From Candidatus Omnitrophota bacterium (lineage in GTDB: Bacteria > Omnitrophota > Gorgyraeia > Gorgyraeales > Gorgyraeaceae): a stretch of DNA of 6,467 nt. Position numbers and translations under genes: made by a program. Of this stretch, positions 1 to 5,741 are shown in pieces; position 1 is the stretch's first letter; each line of letters starts with the position of its first letter. The DNA is taken from positions 5,269 to 11,735 of the forward strand of contig JAPLMC010000072.1 of the NCBI GenBank assembly GCA_026387215.1, read 5' to 3'. Under the pieces are notes generated by a model. That model searched no databases and was not told the DNA's origin. It saw only the letters and a list, made by a program, of their open reading frames with translations.

Positions 1-1
1 T

Positions 2-130
2 CCTGAAAAGGACAAGGCTAATAAAAGAGTAATAGAACTTCTTGCAGAAGAACTGGATATAAAAAAGAAAAATATTAAAATCGTCTCAGGAAAAACAAGC
101 AGCAAAAAAATAATAGAAATAGGCTTATGA
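2..130 (+). CDS. YggU/DUF167 family protein, C-terminal end (5' truncated)
   Basis: The reading frame is open from the window edge to a TGA at 128-130 and encodes the last 42 residues of a small protein. The pattern is that of the DUF167 (YggU) family C-terminus: a K-A-N-K helix start, then V-I-E-L-L-A, a short basic turn, I-K-I-V-S-G, and a closing S-S-K-K-I-I-E-I strand. Family members are usually about 75-100 residues, so roughly half the gene is visible. The fold is known from structures (E. coli YggU, archaeal homologues) but no biochemical function is established. The stop overlaps the start of the next gene as ATGA, which suggests co-transcription and coupling to the Bat operon. The family call rests on the conserved tail only, without a database search. 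Confidence 0.75.
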   Translation, partial: PEKDKANKRVIELLAEELDIKKKNIKIVSGKTSSKKIIEIGL

Positions 131-1047
131 AAAAACTATTTATAGGTATATTTTTTTTATTATTATGTAAACCACTATTCGCGGAGCCTGTTAACCTAAA
201 GGTAAAAGTAGACAGAGATAAGATCACCATAGGCGATAAAATAAAATATGAAATTATTGTGGAATACGATAATGGTCTTGAGATAGAGCCTTATGCTGCA
301 GGAAAAAATCTCGGAGAATTTGAAATAAAGGATTATAAAATAGAAGTTCCTCAGAAAATAAAATCCGGGAGATTTGTTTCCAGGGCTATTTACACCATAG
401 CCACTTTTACAACTGGTGAATTTACCATACCTGGTTTAAAAATCAAGTACAAAGATCTGGATAACCAGGAAAAAGAGATTTTATCAGATGAAATAAAGAT
501 AAATGTAGAAAGCATAAAGCCTAGCCCAAATGATAAAGACGATATAAGGCCGTTGAAAAGCCCTGCAGAAATAAAGGCCAAACTTTCAGTATGGATATTT
601 GTTGTTTTTATTTTGCTTATAGTTAGTATTGCAATATTTGTGTATCTTAAAAAGAAAAAAGAAAAAGAAAAAAAACCTGCGTTACCTTCTAGACCAGCAG
701 AAGAAATAGCAAGAGATTACCTGAGAGCTCTTATAGAAATGAAGCTTATAGAAAAAGGACTGATCAAAGAATATTATATAAGGCTTTCGGACATTATTCG
801 GGCCTATATAGAAAACAGGTACAGGATATTTGCTATGGATAGAACTACATGGGAATTGTTCCAGGAGATGAGGTTAAAGAGAATAGAACGTCTGCATGTA
901 GATAAAATAAATTATTTTTTTGAAGATTGTGATATGGTAAAATTTGCAAAATATACTCCCCTCCAAAAAGAGATAGAAGAGGCTTATAAAAAAGCGGAAG
1001 AGATTGTAAATATTACTACGCCTAAGATAGCGGAAACCTTAAACTAA
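127..1047 (+). CDS. Short BatD-like / DUF4381-like membrane protein
   Basis: 306 residues. A signal peptide (about 1-19, ending L-F-A before E20) is followed by a single beta-sandwich-like domain (about 23-128), a TM helix (about 154-173), a very basic K/E-rich stretch (174-183) and a helical C-terminal domain (about 188-297) that should be cytoplasmic. The beta domain opens with V-D-R-D-K-I-T-I-G-D and ends with the F-T-T-G-E-F-T-I-P-G turn, the same pattern that occurs three times in BatD downstream. The C-terminal domain has F-E-D-C-D-M-V-K-F-A at 265-274, matched in BatD. It is therefore a miniature BatD with one extracytoplasmic domain instead of three. Its place just before batA is where DUF4381-type proteins sit in many MoxR/VWA clusters, where they are presumed partners of the VWA proteins. 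The start is the ATG in the ATGA overlap with the preceding gene; the Shine-Dalgarno is weak, so coupling is likely. Cys14 lies in the signal peptide but lacks a proper lipobox. Confidence 0.8.
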   Translation: MKKLFIGIFFLLLCKPLFAEPVNLKVKVDRDKITIGDKIKYEIIVEYDNGLEIEPYAAGKNLGEFEIKDYKIEVPQKIKSGRFVSRAIYTIATFTTGEFTIPGLKIKYKDLDNQEKEILSDEIKINVESIKPSPNDKDDIRPLKSPAEIKAKLSVWIFVVFILLIVSIAIFVYLKKKKEKEKKPALPSRPAEEIARDYLRALIEMKLIEKGLIKEYYIRLSDIIRAYIENRYRIFAMDRTTWELFQEMRLKRIERLHVDKINYFFEDCDMVKFAKYTPLQKEIEEAYKKAEEIVNITTPKIAETLN

Positions 1048-1051
1048 ATAT

Positions 1052-2041
1052 ATGCGATTTGCCAATCCTTTATTTTTATTATTATTGTCCATTATTCCTT
1101 TATTAGTCTGGGATTATTTCAGACGCGCTAAATTACGCGAAGCGAGCGTTGTTTTCTCGGATATCTCTATCCTGAAGAGTATACGGCCGGGATTTCGCGT
1201 AAAGTACAGGCATGTTCTGATGATATTAAGGATGGCGGCTATTTTTATTTTTGTCCTGGCGCTTGCAAGGCCTCAGGCAGGCCAGAAAGAAGAAGAGATA
1301 ATAACAGAAGGAATAGATATAATGCTTACTCTTGATATTTCAGGCAGTATGAGGGCGGAAGATTTTGCGCCACAGAATAGGTTGGGCGCTGCCAAAGATG
1401 TTTTAAGAGAATTTATAAAAACCAGGAATAACGACAGAATTGGCTTAGTTGTTTTTTCAAGATATAGTTTTACGCAGTGTCCGGTTACGCTTGATTATGG
1501 CACGCTTATAGAGCTTTTGGATAAAGTAGATATAGGTATGATAGAAGATGGAACTGCTATAGGAATGGCGATAAGCAATGCTGTAAATAGACTCAGAGAT
1601 TCCAATGTTAAAAGTAAGATAATAATACTTTTAACAGATGGTGTTAATAACTCCGGCAAGATAGATCCTTTAACTGCCAGTAAAGCAGCCAAGGCGCTCG
1701 GCATAAAGATATATACAGTAGGAGCGGGGAAGCCAGGGGGCGCTATGTATCCGATAGATGATCCTATTTTTGGAAAAAGATATGTGCACATGGATACGGA
1801 AATAGACGAAGAGCTCCTTAAAAATAGCGCTGATGAAACAGGAGGGCTGTATTTTAGGGCAGAGGACAAAGAAGGCTTGAGAGAGATTTATAAGACAATA
1901 GGGCGGCTTGAAAAAACAAAAATAGAGACAAAGGAATACGCAAACTATACGGAGTTAGCGGTTATTTTTATATTGCCGGGATTCATATTGCTGCTACTTG
2001 AAATAATATTGGCGAATACCATATTTATTAAAATTCCTTAA
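1052..2041 (+). CDS. batA: BatA: membrane-anchored VWA domain protein
   Basis: 329 residues, usual length for BatA/BatB. An N-terminal aerotolerance-regulator segment has one TM helix at about 6-19 and a second at about 57-72, ending in the family signature A-R-P-Q (72-75). A VWA domain follows (about 87-285), then a last TM helix (about 301-321). The metal-ion-dependent adhesion site is complete: D95-x-S97-x-S99, T168 in E-D-G-T-A-I-G, and D196 in L-T-D-G. The domain should therefore bind a divalent cation and a partner's acidic residue, and the TM layout puts it in the periplasm. A Q-C-P-V-T-L-D-Y stretch places Cys143 exactly where BatB also has one. The gene starts four bases after the previous stop and has only a weak upstream GGAA, so translation probably depends on the gene before it. 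BatA and BatB are assigned by order, since the two are paralogues. Bat proteins were first linked to aerotolerance in Bacteroides fragilis; the molecular role remains unsettled. Confidence 0.9.
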   Translation: MRFANPLFLLLLSIIPLLVWDYFRRAKLREASVVFSDISILKSIRPGFRVKYRHVLMILRMAAIFIFVLALARPQAGQKEEEIITEGIDIMLTLDISGSMRAEDFAPQNRLGAAKDVLREFIKTRNNDRIGLVVFSRYSFTQCPVTLDYGTLIELLDKVDIGMIEDGTAIGMAISNAVNRLRDSNVKSKIIILLTDGVNNSGKIDPLTASKAAKALGIKIYTVGAGKPGGAMYPIDDPIFGKRYVHMDTEIDEELLKNSADETGGLYFRAEDKEGLREIYKTIGRLEKTKIETKEYANYTELAVIFILPGFILLLLEIILANTIFIKIP

Positions 2042-2042
2042 A

Positions 2043-2090
2043 CCCATAAACTTGACACTCTGACAATGACGGTTTTGTCAAGTTTATGGG
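2043..2090. repeat. Perfect 15-bp inverted repeat between batA and batB
   Basis: The left arm CCCATAAACTTGACA (2043-2057) and right arm TGTCAAGTTTATGGG (2076-2090) are exact reverse complements around an 18-nt spacer (2058-2075). As RNA this would form a 15-bp stem with an 18-nt loop directly upstream of the batB ribosome binding site. There is no run of T after the right arm, so it is not a standard intrinsic terminator. It could be a short dispersed palindromic element (REP- or MITE-like), an mRNA stabilising or attenuating hairpin, or a protein-binding operator. I see no clear target-site duplication beside it. Confidence 0.85.
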
Positions 2091-2095
2091 ATAGC

Positions 2096-2099
2096 GAGG
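2096..2099 (+). promoter_or_regulatory. Shine-Dalgarno (GAGG) of batB
   Basis: GAGG lies 7 nt upstream of the ATG at 2107 and just 5 nt after the right arm of the inverted repeat. It supports this ATG as the batB start and places the hairpin close enough to the ribosome site to influence initiation. Confidence 0.6.
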
Positions 2100-2106
2100 C
2101 GGGCAT

Positions 2107-3108
2107 ATGCATTGGGGAAGTCCTGTCTATCTGAATTTTCTTTTATTGATTCCAGCGGCAATCGTATTTTTTATATTAGTTGGCATAAGTAAGAGAAAAA
2201 AAGTAGAGAAATTTGGAGACAGCGCTCTCATAGAGAAACTTTCTTCTTCCAAAAGTCTTGCTAAGGAAAGAATAAGAAAAGTCTTAATAGTCATTGTTTT
2301 AAGTTTTTTGATTATGGCTTTAGCCAGGCCTCAAATAGGCAGCCGGCTTACTATGACTAAGCGTTACGGAGTGGATATTATGCTAGCTATAGATACGTCT
2401 TCAAGTATGCTGGCCCAAGATATAAAGCCAAGTCGCATTGAAAAAGCAAAATTGGAAATTTTATCTCTTATAGATAAACTGAAAGGCGATAGAGTTGGGA
2501 TACTAACATTTGCAGGCGATAGTTTTATGCAATGTCCGTTAACACTAGACTATAGCGCAGCAAAAATGTTTTTAAACATAATAGAGCCTGGCATGATGCC
2601 AAAACCTGGCACAGCTATAGGAGATGCGATTAAGACAGCTACGAAAAGTTTTACTAAAAAAGAAAGAAAACACAAAGTCCTTGTTCTTATTACAGATGGA
2701 GAGGACCATGATACGAATCCAACAGAAGCCGCTACTGAAGCGAAAAAAGAAGGGGTAATGATTTATACAATAGGTATCGGCACCAGAAAAGGGGAACCCA
2801 TACCTATTATAGACCCCTCTGGCAAGATTAGCGGGTATAAAAAAGATAAATCCGGAGAGGTTGTAATGACGAAACTGGATGAAGAAACGCTTCAGAAAAT
2901 AGCCCTTATTACAGATGGTAAATATTACCACGCTACAGCCAGTGAGTTTGAACTCGATAAAATTTATGGCGAGATAAACAAAATGGATAAAAAAGAACTT
3001 TCTAGCAGGTTGTTTACTCAATATGAAGACAGATTCCAATATTTTCTCGGCGTTGCTTTTATATTGCTTTGCATTGAATTTATAATAGGGGATAGGAAAA
3101 AGAAATGA
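2107..3108 (+). CDS. batB: BatB: membrane-anchored VWA domain protein
   Basis: 333 residues with the same plan as BatA: TM helix at about 9-26, a second at about 57-73 ending A-R-P-Q (72-75), a VWA domain at about 88-295 and a C-terminal TM helix at about 311-327. The MIDAS is complete: D96-x-S98-x-S100, T169 in P-G-T-A-I-G-D, and D197 in I-T-D-G-E-D. Cys143 in Q-C-P-L-T-L-D-Y aligns with Cys143 of BatA. Before the last part of the VWA domain there is a P-I-P-I-I-D-P-S-G-K segment followed by S-G-Y-K-K-D-K-S-G, matching the typical BatB pattern of a short proline-rich turn and a K-D-x-x-G-x-x-V hairpin. The VWA domain should be periplasmic. BatA and BatB are probably an old tandem duplication and are thought to act as partners. 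Translation starts at an ATG with a good GAGG site; the stop overlaps the batC start as ATGA. Confidence 0.9.
   Translation: MHWGSPVYLNFLLLIPAAIVFFILVGISKRKKVEKFGDSALIEKLSSSKSLAKERIRKVLIVIVLSFLIMALARPQIGSRLTMTKRYGVDIMLAIDTSSSMLAQDIKPSRIEKAKLEILSLIDKLKGDRVGILTFAGDSFMQCPLTLDYSAAKMFLNIIEPGMMPKPGTAIGDAIKTATKSFTKKERKHKVLVLITDGEDHDTNPTEAATEAKKEGVMIYTIGIGTRKGEPIPIIDPSGKISGYKKDKSGEVVMTKLDEETLQKIALITDGKYYHATASEFELDKIYGEINKMDKKELSSRLFTQYEDRFQYFLGVAFILLCIEFIIGDRKKK
3094..3096 (+). promoter_or_regulatory. Shine-Dalgarno (AGG) of batC, inside batB
   Basis: AGG in the context GATAGGAAAA lies 8 nt before the ATG at 3105, within the last codons of batB. With the ATGA overlap it supports this start and coupling of batC to batB. 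Confidence 0.5.
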
Positions 3109-3317
3109 AGCTGCTACTGATATTTTTATTCTATATATCTATATTAGGGTGGGTCTGGGGAGATTCGCTTGCTTCGAAGAATAGCGAAGGGAATAAGCTT
3201 TATAAAGAAGGCAAAATTGACGAGGCTTTATCCAAGTGGCGCGACGCGCAGATCGAAAATCCTGATAGCGACAGAAAAAATACGAGGACGCATTTAAAGA
3301 ATATGAAAAGTCTCTAA
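3105..3317 (+). CDS. batC: BatC, N-terminal fragment (frame broken after residue ~58)
   Basis: The 70-residue frame begins with a signal peptide (about 1-19) and the first TPR: E-G-N-K-L-Y-K-E-G-K as helix A and E-A-L-S-K-W-R-D-A-Q as helix B, ending E-N-P-D-S. This is the usual opening of BatC, a periplasmic TPR protein believed to scaffold the BatA/BatB complex. From residue 58 the reading frame turns into an unrelated basic tail and stops at TAA 3315-3317. TPR sequence resumes in the -1 frame at once, so the tail is out-of-frame translation and the fragment belongs with the next entry. The ATG overlaps the batB stop and has an AGG 8 nt upstream. If translation really stops here, the product is a secreted stub with one TPR and no function can be expected of it. 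Confidence 0.75.
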   Translation: MKLLLIFLFYISILGWVWGDSLASKNSEGNKLYKEGKIDEALSKWRDAQIENPDSDRKNTRTHLKNMKSL

Positions 3318-3856
3318 ATTCAAAAGATAGTGAACTTCAGCGCAAGGCGTATTATAATATGGGGAATACGCATTACAGGTTGGGAAAATTATTAGAGGCA
3401 ATAGAAGACTATAAAAAATGTCTGGATATAGACCCGAATGACGAAGACGCAAAATATAATATAGAATTTGTAAGAAAAAAAATAAAAGAAAATCTTAAAA
3501 AAGAAGACCAACAACAAAAAGAATCTCAGCAGAAAGAAAATAAGGATGGGGAGCAGCAAAAACAAAACGAATCTTCTCAAGCTCAGGACCAGCAGGATAA
3601 GGACCAGAAACCTTCAGATGCTCAAAAATCAGAAGAAGATAAAGAAAAAGATGGGGAAAAAGCTCAGGCCCAGCAAGAAAAGGAACAGCAAAGCGGACAG
3701 GAAGAAAAAACTTCGGGAGAAGAGAAGAAAGGCGAAATGTCAAAAGAGGATGCTGTAAGGCTCTTGGATGCGCTTAAAGACGATGAAAAAGATGTTCAGA
3801 AGGAATTAAAAAACCAGTCCAGAGAAGGCCAATATAGAGTAGACAAAGACTGGTGA
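3269..3856 (+). pseudogene. batC: BatC, C-terminal part (TPR and charged tail) in the -1 frame
   Basis: This frame opens after TAG 3266-3268 and continues BatC from the A-run on: helix B of the second TPR (Y-E-D-A-F-K-E-Y-E-K-S-L), a full third TPR (A-Y-Y-N-M-G-N-T-H-Y, then A-I-E-D-Y-K-K-C-L-D-I-D-P-N-D), a capping helix, a long Q/E/K/D-rich low-complexity region (about 3487-3735) and a conserved-looking end, M-S-K-E-D-A-V-R-L-L-D-A-L-K-D-D-E-K-D, closing with D-K-D-W. Joined to the N-terminal fragment it gives about 250 residues, a normal BatC size. The first in-frame ATG (3359) lies in the middle of a TPR helix and would make a product with no signal peptide. An AAGG 11 nt upstream of it leaves reinitiation possible but not attractive. 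The TPR and tail are well preserved, so the break is recent, an assembly error, or bypassed by frameshifting. Confidence 0.7.
3270..3283 (+). other. Frameshift junction in batC at an A6 run
   Basis: The zero frame reads GAC AGA AAA AAT ACG, while the frame carrying the rest of BatC reads AAA TAC GAG GAC. One extra A in the run 3275-3280 would join them. The zero frame must be left before TAA 3315-3317 and the new one is only open after TAG 3266-3268, so the change falls within 3269-3317, most simply at the A run. The bases A AAA AAT (3275-3281) have the X XXY YYZ form of a -1 slippery site. The TPR spacing across this point is also about 12 residues too short, which favours a deletion of about 37 nt over a single-base slip. 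Confidence 0.65.
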
Positions 3857-3902
3857 TAATCGCAATGTATATCCAGATCCTGGAACGGAATTCTAAAATA
3901 CT

Positions 3903-5741
3903 ATGAAATATATAATTGTATTCTTTTTATTTTATTCTGTCGCTACAGTTAGCTATGCAGAGGATATGACAATATCAGCTGATGTGGATAGGCGGGAAGT
4001 TACATTAGACGAACAGACAACCCTCACTATAACAGTATCTGGGAATGCATCAAATATTCCGCAACCTTATATTCCTGGCTTAAATGGATTTACTGCTTAT
4101 TCTTCAGGAAGGTCTCAGAATATTTCTATTGTAAATGGCCAGATTTCAAGCTCTGTAACTTTTACTTATATATTAGTACCTAATAATACAGGCGATTATG
4201 CGCTTGGGCCTTTCAATATAAATTATAAAGGCAAAACATATTCAGCGGATCCAATAAATATAAAGGTATTGCCTAGAAATAGCCAACCGTCTATGCCTTC
4301 TCAACAACAACAGGCTCAACCCTCTGACCCTGGGTCAATAGATCAAAATAGCCAACCTCAGCAGGGAAAAGAACTTTTTATAGAAGCGTATGTGGATAAG
4401 CTTAGGGCATATGTGAATGAACAAATAACGCTTACCTTCGCAGTTTACCAGGCAGTTAACCTATTTAATAACCCATTGTATAACCCACCGTCTACTACGG
4501 GTTTTTGGGCAGAGGATATGCCTCCGCAGAAAAAATATTATAAAGTTATAGATGGCACAAGATACCTTGTTACAGAAATTAAAACAGCTCTTTTTGCCAC
4601 AGGCCAGGGGGAATTTACCATAGGCTCTGCAAGATTAGAGGCAACTGTGGAAGACGTGGATAAAGTTGCCTCAAGAAACCCTTTTGACGCATTTGACCAG
4701 GACCCATTCAGCATGTTTAGGAGAGGAAAGCCAATAGCGCTTACAACAGAGCCTATAAAAGTAGAGATATTGCCTTTGCCGGAACAAAATAAACCAGCTG
4801 ATTTTAAAGGAGACGTAGGAGATTTTGATATCTCTTTAAATGTAGACAAAAATACAGTAGAAGAAAACCAGCCCGTAAGCCTAAAAATTAAAATAAAAGG
4901 AAAAGGCAATATAAAAACAGTATCTTCTCCCATCGTGCCGGAAATCCAAGATGTTAAATTTTATGAATCAGGAAGTTCTGAAAATATTTCAAAAGATAAT
5001 TATATTGTCCAGGGTGAAAAGATATTTGAAAAAATGATTATTCCTAAAAAAGAAGGAAATATTTCATTAGGTCCTGTTGAATATATTTATTTCGACACTG
5101 TTATGAAAGATTATGTAAGGAAAAAACTTGCCCCGGTAATAATAAATGTTACAAAATCAATAGATACGCAAGCTGAAAAAAATATATTTACGCCTGCTGC
5201 TACTAAGGAAGAAATCCAGCTTTTAAAAAGAGATATAGGATACATAAAAACTTCTCATGCCGAGTTTCGGCCAAAAAAAGCTTTTTTGTATAAAAATATA
5301 ATGTTTTTATTAATAAACATATTGTTATTTTTTATTCTCATAGGCCTGTATTTATATGAACTATATAGAAGCAGGCTGAGAACAGATATCGGGTATGCAA
5401 GGTCTTTGCGCGCAAGAAATGCTGCTTCAAAGAGACTTAAGGGAGCCAGGAAAACAATAACTAAAAATATGGTGAAGGAGTTTTACACAGAGATATATAA
5501 GGCTGTAATAGAATATATAGCGGATAAATTAAATATTCCGCACCCATCTATTACAAAAGATTCGTTGGCATATAAGTTGAAAGAAGTCGGAGTTAGCGAA
5601 GATATTATTGATAAAGTAAAAACACTTTTTGACGATTGTGATATGGCGCGCTTTGCTTCAGCAAGGTTTGCAAAACTCGATATGGAGCGTACTATTAAAC
5701 AAGCAGAGAGCATTATAACTAATTTAGAGAGATATATATGA
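3903..5741 (+). CDS. batD: BatD: multi-domain membrane protein of the Bat complex
   Basis: 612 residues, a typical BatD length. Signal peptide about 1-19 (ending S-Y-A before E20), three beta-sandwich-like domains (about 24-123, 158-290, 306-417), a Q/S/P-rich linker between the first two (126-155), a TM helix (about 466-485), a basic stretch with R/K clusters, and a cytoplasmic helical domain (about 520-610). Each beta domain begins with V-D-[RK] followed by a V/E-rich strand pair (28, 164 and 314) and has a late T-G-D-Y-A-L-G-P or G-E-F-T-I-G type turn. The C-terminal F-D-D-C-D-M-A-R-F-A (576-585) matches the short BatD-like protein at the start of the operon. The large extracytoplasmic part probably contacts the VWA or TPR partners. 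The start follows batC by 46 nt with only a weak GGAA-type site, and the signal peptide directly after the ATG supports it. The stop overlaps batE as ATGA. Confidence 0.9.
   Translation: MKYIIVFFLFYSVATVSYAEDMTISADVDRREVTLDEQTTLTITVSGNASNIPQPYIPGLNGFTAYSSGRSQNISIVNGQISSSVTFTYILVPNNTGDYALGPFNINYKGKTYSADPINIKVLPRNSQPSMPSQQQQAQPSDPGSIDQNSQPQQGKELFIEAYVDKLRAYVNEQITLTFAVYQAVNLFNNPLYNPPSTTGFWAEDMPPQKKYYKVIDGTRYLVTEIKTALFATGQGEFTIGSARLEATVEDVDKVASRNPFDAFDQDPFSMFRRGKPIALTTEPIKVEILPLPEQNKPADFKGDVGDFDISLNVDKNTVEENQPVSLKIKIKGKGNIKTVSSPIVPEIQDVKFYESGSSENISKDNYIVQGEKIFEKMIIPKKEGNISLGPVEYIYFDTVMKDYVRKKLAPVIINVTKSIDTQAEKNIFTPAATKEEIQLLKRDIGYIKTSHAEFRPKKAFLYKNIMFLLINILLFFILIGLYLYELYRSRLRTDIGYARSLRARNAASKRLKGARKTITKNMVKEFYTEIYKAVIEYIADKLNIPHPSITKDSLAYKLKEVGVSEDIIDKVKTLFDDCDMARFASARFAKLDMERTIKQAESIITNLERYI

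Noticed and set aside
127..190. Lipoprotein signal in the short BatD-like protein (Cys14)
   Set aside because: The residues before the cysteine are L-L-L, without the small residue needed at -1, and a normal signal peptidase I site (L-F-A) follows.
1495..1869. 124-residue minus-strand open frame
   Set aside because: It is the antisense of the BatA VWA domain, serine- and leucine-rich as expected from a shadow frame.
2052..2088. Possible sigma-70 promoter for batB (TTGACA or CTGACA boxes in the gap)
   Set aside because: The TTGACA box is part of the inverted repeat and no good -10 box lies at 16-18 bp spacing; the best, TTTATG, matches only three of six bases.
2043..2100. Intrinsic terminator after batA
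   Set aside because: The stem is perfect but AT-rich in its middle and is followed by ATAGCGAGGC, not a T tract; the operon continues directly into batB.
2572..3039. 155-residue open frame on the minus strand
   Set aside because: It lies wholly within batB, whose VWA domain and MIDAS residues are intact. The minus-strand product is F/I-rich with no recognisable domain or ribosome site.
3392..3758. Several overlapping open frames on both strands over the batC tail
   Set aside because: They arise from the purine-rich low-complexity stretch of batC and give only poly-basic or hydrophobic compositions.
3857..3902. Hidden coding extension between batC and batD
   Set aside because: One other frame reads D-N-R-N-V-Y-P-D-P-G-T-E-F before TAA, but it is out of frame with batC, has no start of its own, and the batC end D-K-D-W looks natural.
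4538..4933. 131-residue minus-strand open frame
   Set aside because: It is the antisense of the second and third BatD domains, with no start signals or domain pattern of its own.
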